A DNA stretch of 11,670 nucleotides, from assembly GCA_937891125.1 (NCBI GenBank), contig CALAEZ010000178.1:1-11670 (forward strand). The letters are read 5' to 3'. The position numbers were made by a program, and so were the translations under genes. Origin of the DNA: an uncultured Treponema sp. GTDB taxonomy: Bacteria > Spirochaetota > Spirochaetia > Treponematales > Treponemataceae. Each line of letters starts with the position of its first letter. The stretch's first letter is position 1. This document shows, piece by piece, positions 6,052 to 11,670 of this stretch. The notes beneath the pieces were generated by a model. It was not told the DNA's origin and searched no databases. It was given only the letters and a program-made list of their open reading frames with translations.

Positions 6052-8412
6052 TTAGTTATTTTTCTGGTCTTTCAGCATATCGCCAAGAGTATACGCACCA
6101 TCGTCATCATTTGCAGATGAGCTCATGTACTGAGAAATCTCTTTGCGAGCCTGAGCCTTTTTGTATTCCTTTACAGAGAAAGCAACCTTTTCTTTTTCTA
6201 CGCTTACGTCAACAACGTATACGTTGATTTTGTCGCCGACCTTATATTTTGCAACAGCTTCCTCGAACGGAACATCTTTATCATCGCTCAAATTTGCCTT
6301 GTTTACCAAGCCTTCAATGCCATCAGGAGCCTTTACGAATACGCCAAAGTCGGTAATTGAAGTAATTTCTCCTTCAAGGGTAGAACCAACCTTGTATTCC
6401 TGTGCAAATGCTTTCCAAGGATTGTCGGTAAGCTGCTTAATACCAACGCGGATGCGGTGGCTTTCGCTGTCAACGTCAAGAACGACAACATCAAGCTCCT
6501 GATCTACAGAAAGCTCACTTCCCGGATGCTTTACTTTTTTTGTCCAAGAAATGTCCTCAGCATGCAGGAAGCCGTCAATGCCCTCTTCAAGCTGGATGAA
6601 TGCACCGGTGTTGGTCAGCTTTACAACCTTGCCGTGCACTTTTGTATCAACAGGATAGGTATCAGCAATTGAATCCCAAGGATTTTCACTGGTCTGCTTT
6701 AAGCCAAGAGAAACGCGACCAGCCTGAATGTCATAGCCTAAAATCATGCACTGCACTTTGTCGCCGATTTTTACCATATCAGACGGCTTGTTAATTTTCT
6801 TTGTCCAGCTGAACTCAGAAATGTGTGCAAGACCTTCAATGCCTTCTTCAAGCTCGATGAATGCGCCAAAGTCAGTAAGCTTCGTTACCGTGCCTTCAAC
6901 GATGTCGTTTACATGATACTTCTCTTCAAAGTGTACCCACGGATCTTCGCTGAAATGCTTCAGAGAAAGGTTGATTCTCTTATCTGCCGGGTCAAGGCGG
7001 ATTACCTTGAGCTCGATCTCCTGACCTTTCTTTACGAAGTCTTTCGGACGAGCAACGTGTCCCCAGCTCATATCGTTGATGTGAAGGAGACCGTCAAATC
7101 CGCCGAGGTCAATGAATGCGCCAAAGCTCGTAAAGCTCTTTACCGTACCCTTTACGGTGTCGCCAATCTGTGTTTCAGCAAAGAACTTGTCGCGGCTTGT
7201 TTCGATGATTTCTTCAAGATACTTGCGGCGGTTAACTACAATGTTTACCTTGTTGTCTGAATACAAGCGTTCGATATAGAATTTTGCTTTTACGCCAAGC
7301 AATTTTGCAGGATTATCTACTTTTGAGCTGTCACTCTGACTAATCGGCAGGAATGCGTGAATATCGCCGCCGAGGTTAACATCAAAGCCGCCCTTTACTT
7401 CTTTTTCAATAGTGCCGTCAATTGCAAGCTTTTCATCAAAAGCCTTGCGCATATCCTTCATCAGCTGTTTTGCATCAGCCTTTGACTTTGAAATCTCCGG
7501 ACCATTACGTCCATCCTTGCGCAATAGGACAACAGTAACGACATCCCCAACATTCGGCAAATTGCCGGAAAACTCCGCGACGGGGATTTTTCCTTCTGAC
7601 TTGTAACCGATATCAACGAATACAAGCTCGTCTGTCACTGCGATAACGGAACCATCAACCAACTGTCCGTCTTCGAGCTCCTTCAGACCTTTTAATGATT
7701 CTTCTAATTGTGTCTGGATTTCACTCTTGGAGTTCTGAGATTCGTCCTTTTCCACTTCCATCTGTTCCATAGTAGACCCTTTTATGTTAATTTTGTGTAA
7801 TATTTTCGCACAAACTTGTTCAATAGTCAAGGTAGATGTATCGATGTAGACCGCATCTGGCGCACGTTTTAATGCTCCTTCAGCCTTGTTGCGGTCAATT
7901 TCATCGCGCTTTATGATGGCAGCCTTTATCTCTTCAAGCGTCATGTTGCTTACGCCCTGGTCAAAACGGCGCTGCGCCTGCACATCAATCGATGCGTCAA
8001 GATAAAACTTGTACTCTGCATTCGGGAACACAACGGTCGTCATATCACGGCCTTCGCAGATTATGCTTAAGGATTTTGTAATTTCGCGCATACGGTCGTT
8101 TACCAGATGGCGCACGCCTACATTGCTTGAAACTTGCGCAACCCGCTTACTGACGGCATCCTCATGCAGGCGGTCTTCTACGTCTTTTCCGTTTAAGACA
8201 AGGCGTGAAGAAACATATTCAAGCTTCTGTTTTTTACAGAAGTCTAACACTGCTTTTTCATCTGCAATATCGATATCAGTATCATTTAATGCAAGCGTAA
8301 GCGCCCGGTAAAAGCTCCCGCTGTTTAAGTACGTAATACCCAACTTTTTTGCCACAATCGAGGCAATCGTAGATTTTCCCGTTCCCGCAGGACCGTCAAT
8401 AGCAATAATCAT
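6052..8412 (-). CDS. cmk-rpsA: Fused cytidylate kinase and 30S ribosomal protein S1
   Basis: A two-function protein of 786 residues. Residues 1 to about 212 are cytidylate kinase, which phosphorylates CMP and dCMP with ATP: P-loop GPAGTGKS (7-14), the GRD nucleotide-binding motif (121-123) and a normal C-terminal DAVYIDTSTLTIEQV segment. The family's GRDxGT is GRDMTT here. Residues from 215 onward are ribosomal protein S1, which binds mRNA and the 30S subunit, with six S1/OB repeats at roughly 249-310, 329-396, 417-486, 504-573, 589-660 and 676-748. Repeats 3-5 show the conserved GAFI(D/E/Q)L...G(L/F)(L/A)H pattern. The acidic, Gln/Ser-rich stretch 218-238 serves as linker. In many bacteria cmk and rpsA are separate neighbours; the fusion is known in Treponema. 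A strong Shine-Dalgarno precedes this start, and a second one lies at the domain junction. Confidence 0.96.
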   Translation of the reverse strand: MIIAIDGPAGTGKSTIASIVAKKLGITYLNSGSFYRALTLALNDTDIDIADEKAVLDFCKKQKLEYVSSRLVLNGKDVEDRLHEDAVSKRVAQVSSNVGVRHLVNDRMREITKSLSIICEGRDMTTVVFPNAEYKFYLDASIDVQAQRRFDQGVSNMTLEEIKAAIIKRDEIDRNKAEGALKRAPDAVYIDTSTLTIEQVCAKILHKINIKGSTMEQMEVEKDESQNSKSEIQTQLEESLKGLKELEDGQLVDGSVIAVTDELVFVDIGYKSEGKIPVAEFSGNLPNVGDVVTVVLLRKDGRNGPEISKSKADAKQLMKDMRKAFDEKLAIDGTIEKEVKGGFDVNLGGDIHAFLPISQSDSSKVDNPAKLLGVKAKFYIERLYSDNKVNIVVNRRKYLEEIIETSRDKFFAETQIGDTVKGTVKSFTSFGAFIDLGGFDGLLHINDMSWGHVARPKDFVKKGQEIELKVIRLDPADKRINLSLKHFSEDPWVHFEEKYHVNDIVEGTVTKLTDFGAFIELEEGIEGLAHISEFSWTKKINKPSDMVKIGDKVQCMILGYDIQAGRVSLGLKQTSENPWDSIADTYPVDTKVHGKVVKLTNTGAFIQLEEGIDGFLHAEDISWTKKVKHPGSELSVDQELDVVVLDVDSESHRIRVGIKQLTDNPWKAFAQEYKVGSTLEGEITSITDFGVFVKAPDGIEGLVNKANLSDDKDVPFEEAVAKYKVGDKINVYVVDVSVEKEKVAFSVKEYKKAQARKEISQYMSSSANDDDGAYTLGDMLKDQKNN
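7768..7783 (-). promoter_or_regulatory. Possible internal ribosome binding site and ATG at the Cmk/S1 junction
   Basis: On the minus strand AAAAGGG (7783-7777) is followed after 6 nt (TCTACT) by ATG (7770-7768), codon 215 of the fusion. This Met is exactly where a stand-alone S1 would begin (MEQMEVEKDES). The spacing is ideal for initiation, so a separate S1 of about 572 residues could be made from the same message. Confidence 0.5.
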
Positions 8413-8417
8413 ATATT

Positions 8418-8423
8418 CTCTCC
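8418..8423 (-). promoter_or_regulatory. Ribosome binding site of cmk-rpsA
   Basis: GGAGAG on the minus strand, 5 nt before the ATG at 8412, in the 14-nt gap after the pseudouridine synthase stop codon. It confirms MIIAIDGP as the N-terminus. Confidence 0.85.
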
Positions 8424-8426
8424 AAA

Positions 8427-9179
8427 TTATTTATTATTCTTACACAATACAAGCAGACTTTTCACTTCCTGTGTGCCTAATTCACGGAACTGTCCTGACG
8501 GAAGGTCGTCAAGCTGAATATTTCCGATTCTGACACGCACTAAGCTTCGAATAATCACGTTCGCATCTTCAAACACGCGCCTAATTTCGCGGTTTTTACC
8601 TTCGATTAAGACAACGCGCATTTCGCGCTCACCGGTGATTTCAGCCTTTTTTGCTTTATAAAACACGCCCTCAACGCGAACGCCGCGCTCAAAACGAGTC
8701 GCAACCGGATGCGGAAGCGGAGTTACCGTGCTTACAATGTATTCTTTTTCGATTTCTGCGCTCGGGTGTGAAAGCCGTGCGGCAAAGTCGCCGTCATTTG
8801 TAAAAAGAATCGCGCCCTCGCTAAACATGTCAAGACGCCCGACATTGTATAGGCGCTCACTAAACGAAGGCTTTAATAAATCAACCGCGCACTGACGGCC
8901 TTTTTCGTCAGACTGGCTGCAAACGTAGCCTGCAGGCTTATTTAAAAGAATGTAACGCTTTGTTTCTTCAAGGGTGACAGGCTTTCCGTCTACACAAACC
9001 GTGTCGCCGGGCTGAACCTTTGTACCAAGTTCGGTTACGGTCACACCGTTTACGCTAACTCGCCCGTCCGTAATGATTTTTTCGCTTGCACGGCGACTTG
9101 CAACCCCGCAGTGCGCAAGGTACGCCTGTAAGCGTATTGCGCCCTGTGACTGGGCACTCGCTTCATTTTTTTCTGACAT
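8427..9179 (-). CDS. rluB: rRNA pseudouridine synthase, RluB/RsuA family
   Basis: Isomerises a specific uridine in ribosomal RNA to pseudouridine. An S4 RNA-binding domain (about 15-66; LQAYLAHCGVASRRASEKII, then GRVSVNG) precedes the catalytic domain, which begins at YILLNKPAGYVCS (76-88). The catalytic motif GRLD (114-117) gives Asp117 as nucleophile and continues SEGAILFTNDGD. The C-terminal signature GKNREIRRVFE (194-204) is intact. The length of 250 residues is typical. RluB (23S), RluE/RluF and RsuA (16S) share this architecture, so the target site is not certain; RluB is favoured because rluB-like genes commonly stand next to cmk or chromosome-partition genes. First gene of the four-gene operon. 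No Shine-Dalgarno is seen before the ATG, and the promoter is so close that the message may have little or no leader. Confidence 0.9.
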   Translation of the reverse strand: MSEKNEASAQSQGAIRLQAYLAHCGVASRRASEKIITDGRVSVNGVTVTELGTKVQPGDTVCVDGKPVTLEETKRYILLNKPAGYVCSQSDEKGRQCAVDLLKPSFSERLYNVGRLDMFSEGAILFTNDGDFAARLSHPSAEIEKEYIVSTVTPLPHPVATRFERGVRVEGVFYKAKKAEITGEREMRVVLIEGKNREIRRVFEDANVIIRSLVRVRIGNIQLDDLPSGQFRELGTQEVKSLLVLCKNNK

Positions 9180-9187
9180 CGGCTGTA

Positions 9188-9216
9188 AGTGTAGCGGAAA
9201 AAGCGGGCAATGGCAA
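9188..9216 (-). promoter_or_regulatory. Sigma-70-type promoter of the rluB/cmk-rpsA operon
   Basis: On the minus strand TTGCCA (9216-9211) and TACACT (9193-9188) are exactly 17 nt apart. The predicted initiation point, about 7 nt past the -10, lies near 9181, only one or two bases before the ATG at 9179. Confidence 0.55.
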
Positions 9217-9313
9217 CAAAGAACGGTGTCACTAAAAATGCTGCTATAAGACTCTGGAAGGACTAACTACAGCCTATCAGAAAGATTTCTACAAGCTATG
9301 GCAAAAAAAAGTC
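9217..9313. other. Spacer between hydrolase gene and rluB operon, with inverted repeat
   Basis: No gene is visible. Immediately after the hydrolase stop the minus strand has GAC then a T8 run (9310-9303), but no stable hairpin precedes it, so it is at best a weak terminator. An 8-base inverted repeat, ATAAGACT at 9246-9253 and AGTCTTAT at 9310-9317, flanks a small AGAAA/TTTCT stem; the right arm runs into the stop codon of the hydrolase gene. Confidence 0.35.
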
Positions 9314-10453
9314 TTATTCACCCTTTATCGCTTCTGCTATCACGGTCTTTATAAAGTCGCCTGCAAGCTTTACCGCTTCGTCACGAATCTCTTTATCCAG
9401 ACTGGCAAACGCTTTCAGGATTTTACCGGTATTTTTGGTAATATCCCGGCTAAGTTCAGTATTTGTAAGTGCGTCCGTTGCATCAAGCAGACCGAACAAC
9501 GTTTCCACAAACTGCTCTCTCTGCTCAGGCTTTATACTGCCAAACCAAGCGTTAAATGACCTAAAGAAAAGCGCACTACCCGCATCAAACGCGCTTTTTG
9601 TTTCAAAGTGCGTGCCCCTTACAAACCACGAAAACGGATTGTGCTGCATGAGAAGAAGTTCATCGCTTAAAACAACGGAGCAAGGCTCATAATGCTGAAA
9701 CAGCATGCCGACGACAGAAAACTGCGGGAACACAGAGCAGATTTTCGGCTTGATTGAACAGAACGCGGCGGAATCAAGGCTTTCCTGTAAAAAACCCGGC
9801 CCGTCAAAATTGTAGACTTGTAAAAGCCGCTGCCGCGCGCTTTCGTTCAGATGGGCACTGGCATACAGCGCAAGATTTCCGCCCTTTGAGTGTCCGCCCG
9901 CAAAAAGCGCAGCATCCGAAAAATGCACTGCGGCGTTTTCTAAATAGGAAAGCGCGTCTACCTGAGCCGGCACGCGCTCCATAAAGGCAAGGTTAAAGTC
10001 CTCTTTCCAGCCAACGATGGTGTCGTCAGTGCCGCGGAATGCGACAAAAACCTGCTTCGCAGAAGCAGCTGAGGCGGCAGGTAAAACAAACGTTACCGCA
10101 GAAAACTGCTCTTCCTTTTCCTGATTATATTCGCTTACAAAGCCGGTAACAGCGACATGTTTAAAACGCTCCGACCCGGCAGCTTTTTGTAAAAGCTCGT
10201 TCGATTTAGGGTCTATCAGCATGCCCAAGTCGCTTCGTGCGGCAAAGTCGCCGGAAGCAAAATACCGGGCGGAAAGCTCAGAGAGCGTACAGAGCGTATC
10301 CAGCGAATGTGGCACAATGCCTGAAAAATTAAGATACGAAAGCTGGCAGAAAATGAGCGCATCAACCTCATTTAGCGGAGCGCACGCAAAGGTAAGGTCG
10401 CCGCGCCAGTCAATGTAGTCACAGATATCTGCTTTTTTCTTTCCGTCAGCCAT
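9314..10453 (-). CDS. Mbeg1-like (DUF2974) alpha/beta-hydrolase
   Basis: Predicted cytosolic serine hydrolase of the lipase-like alpha/beta fold; substrate unknown. The N-terminus IDWRGDLTF...NEVDALIFCQLSYL (14-41) is characteristic of the Mbeg1-like/DUF2974 group. The lipase core follows: a strand with FVAFRGTDDTIVGWKEDF (136-153, likely oxyanion region), then the nucleophile elbow GGHSKGGNLALYAS (186-199) with Ser189, then YNFDGPGF (214-221), and QHNPFSW (270-276) with His271 as probable catalytic His. The C-terminal 70 residues are helical. No signal peptide or membrane helix is seen. It begins 5 nt after the stop of the phosphatase gene, with a Shine-Dalgarno inside the last codons of that gene, so the two should be co-transcribed and translationally coupled. 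Confidence 0.85.
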   Translation of the reverse strand: MADGKKKADICDYIDWRGDLTFACAPLNEVDALIFCQLSYLNFSGIVPHSLDTLCTLSELSARYFASGDFAARSDLGMLIDPKSNELLQKAAGSERFKHVAVTGFVSEYNQEKEEQFSAVTFVLPAASAASAKQVFVAFRGTDDTIVGWKEDFNLAFMERVPAQVDALSYLENAAVHFSDAALFAGGHSKGGNLALYASAHLNESARQRLLQVYNFDGPGFLQESLDSAAFCSIKPKICSVFPQFSVVGMLFQHYEPCSVVLSDELLLMQHNPFSWFVRGTHFETKSAFDAGSALFFRSFNAWFGSIKPEQREQFVETLFGLLDATDALTNTELSRDITKNTGKILKAFASLDKEIRDEAVKLAGDFIKTVIAEAIKGE

Positions 10454-10458
10454 ACGCG

Positions 10459-11670
10459 CTACGCCTCCATGCGTTTTTTATATTCAAGACAAATCATCGT
10501 AATGTCATCAAACTGAGGCGCGCCTCCCACAAAGCGGTCGATATCAGCCTTTACCTTTTCGCACACCTCGCGGCAACTAGAAGCATTCACACAGTCGCGG
10601 TTAAGTACCGCATTCAGGCGCGCATCTCCATACAACTCTTCATGCGCATCAGTTGCTTCAGTCACGCCGTCAGTGTACTGGAAAATTTTGTCGCCCGGCT
10701 CAAGCTGTAGCGTCACGGTGGTGTAGCGCATGTCTTCCATGCCGGCAAGCACGAACGCTTTTTTAATCTTATGCTCCACAAACTCGCCGTTATGCAGGAC
10801 ATACGGCGGCTCATGCCCCGCGCTCACGCACTTAAGCTCACCAGTTACTAAATCCAGAATGCCAAGGAAAGCAGTAATAAAGAGCTGCTCGCCGTTTGCT
10901 TCGCATAACAGGTTATTCACCTTCATAAAGACCTCCGCGGGGTCAGCTCCCGGTGTCGTATGGTCTTTAATAAGCGTCTTTCCAATGACCATAAAGAGCG
11001 CAGCCGGCACTCCCTTTCCAGACACATCGGCTGCAACAATGGCAACATGGCGCTCGTCAACCATAAAAAAGTCGTAGAAGTCGCCGCCAACTTCCTTTGC
11101 TGGTGTCATGGAGGCATAAATGTCCATTTCCTTGCGGTCAGGGAACGGCGGGAAGATTATCGGAAGCATTTCTGCCTGAATCTTTGTTGCAACGTTAAGT
11201 TCCGTTCCAATACGTTCTTTTTCGGCAACTTCATGAAGCAGATTCCGCATATAGCGTTTCAGGTCGCCAGCCATCGTTAACAGTGCATCGGAAAGGGCTT
11301 CCATTTCGTCCTGTGTATGAATGTCAGGCATCTCAAACACAAGTGCGGACGGGTCGTTATTTCCACGGCTGCTTTCGACAAACTGTTCTGCTGAATGTTG
11401 CAGGCGGGAAAGCGGCTGCACAATGCGGCGGTTCAGCCAGAAAGAAAGCACAACAATACAGATGAGCGCAAGGAAAACACTTGCTCCCCCTATGATAAGC
11501 GGGAAAGAGCGCAATACATGACCTATTTCGGTCATATAAATATCTACCCCCATTACACCTATCTTCTTTCCCTGCGAATCGCGCACAACAACGGACGCGG
11601 TATATGTCCATCCCCAGTCTGTCTTATTCGGATAATACCAGATTTCTCCCGGTGCACTGTTTTGATAAAA
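10459..11670 (-). CDS. Cache-HAMP sensor with RsbU/SpoIIE-type PP2C phosphatase, 5' end beyond window
   Basis: The reading frame is open to the window edge, so the start lies outside; 403 residues are visible. The first 45 or so (WYYPNKTDWGWTYTASVVV, then GKKIGVMGVDI) look like the end of an extracytoplasmic Cache sensor domain. A transmembrane helix follows (about 55-79), then a HAMP linker (80-133), a helical coiled-coil-like segment (138-163) and a PP2C-type phosphatase of the SpoIIE/RsbU class. Metal-site motifs are intact: GGDFYD (195-200), ADVSGKG (214-220), SAGHEPPY (283-290), YTDGVTEATD (332-341) and QFDDIT (386-391). Enzymes of this class dephosphorylate anti-sigma antagonist proteins or related partners. 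No such partner or anti-sigma kinase is adjacent in the window. An apparent GTG start at 11586 is only an internal Val codon. Confidence 0.92.
   Translation of the reverse strand, partial: FYQNSAPGEIWYYPNKTDWGWTYTASVVVRDSQGKKIGVMGVDIYMTEIGHVLRSFPLIIGGASVFLALICIVVLSFWLNRRIVQPLSRLQHSAEQFVESSRGNNDPSALVFEMPDIHTQDEMEALSDALLTMAGDLKRYMRNLLHEVAEKERIGTELNVATKIQAEMLPIIFPPFPDRKEMDIYASMTPAKEVGGDFYDFFMVDERHVAIVAADVSGKGVPAALFMVIGKTLIKDHTTPGADPAEVFMKVNNLLCEANGEQLFITAFLGILDLVTGELKCVSAGHEPPYVLHNGEFVEHKIKKAFVLAGMEDMRYTTVTLQLEPGDKIFQYTDGVTEATDAHEELYGDARLNAVLNRDCVNASSCREVCEKVKADIDRFVGGAPQFDDITMICLEYKKRMEA
10464..10468 (-). promoter_or_regulatory. Ribosome binding site of the DUF2974 hydrolase inside the phosphatase 3' end
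   Basis: GGAGG on the minus strand, within the codons for the last Glu-Ala of the phosphatase, 10 nt before the hydrolase ATG at 10453. Ribosomes finishing the phosphatase would clear or feed this site. Confidence 0.7.

Noticed and set aside
6823..7260. Plus-strand reading frame of 145 codons antisense to the S1 repeats
   Set aside because: It mirrors the conserved S1 coding frame, has no recognisable domain or SD, and is explained by codon bias of the real gene.
11584..11586. GTG as the start of the phosphatase
   Set aside because: The frame stays open to the window edge and the 28 preceding residues read as Cache-domain sequence, so this is an internal Val.
1..11670. Sigma-54 -24/-12 promoter controlled by the activator within the window
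   Set aside because: Scanning TGGCAC-like sites on both strands by eye found none followed at the right distance by TTGC; a computed search could overturn this.

Overview
The window looks like a piece of a spirochaete chromosome, most likely Treponema. The strongest sign is a single gene that fuses cytidylate kinase to ribosomal protein S1, an arrangement annotated in Treponema. Supporting signs are two lipoprotein-type genes with loose lipoboxes and a sigma-54 activator. Sampled 60-base lines run from about 33% to 60% GC. I cannot name the species. The DNA is densely coded, no gene-free stretch exceeds 300 bases, and there is no IS element, CRISPR array, prophage or rRNA.

Layout. (a) 64-1167 (+): GH18-fold lipoprotein glycosidase. 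It runs tail to tail into (b) 1164-2534 (-): M18 aminopeptidase, and the two stop codons share one CTAG. (c) 2522-2672: promoter, tRNA-Arg(UCU) and a symmetric terminator that also faces (d) 2690-3601 (-): an AT-rich, Asp/Ser/Tyr-rich lipoprotein of unknown function, probably lineage-specific. (e) 9179 down to 3676 (-): a compact four-gene operon of RluB/RsuA-type pseudouridine synthase, Cmk-S1 fusion, GAF/sigma-54 activator and membrane-anchored TPR protein, with gaps of 14, 11 and 34 nt. A good sigma-70-type promoter lies directly before the first gene. (f) 11670 (window edge) down to 9314 (-): Cache-TM-HAMP-RsbU-type phosphatase followed 5 nt later by an Mbeg1-like (DUF2974) alpha/beta hydrolase.

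How the genes fit together. Operon (e) couples ribosome modification, CMP/dCMP phosphorylation and S1 supply to a sigma-54 activator that has a GAF sensor and no receiver domain. This suggests that nucleotide or translation state and a sigma-54 regulon are expressed together (inference). Unit (f) pairs an extracytoplasmic sensor phosphatase with a cytosolic serine hydrolase.

I found no convincing wholly new system. The observations most worth following are an internal Shine-Dalgarno and ATG exactly at the Cmk/S1 junction, the sigma-54 activator in a translation operon, the phosphatase-hydrolase pair, and the divergent symmetric -10 at the tRNA/aminopeptidase boundary.
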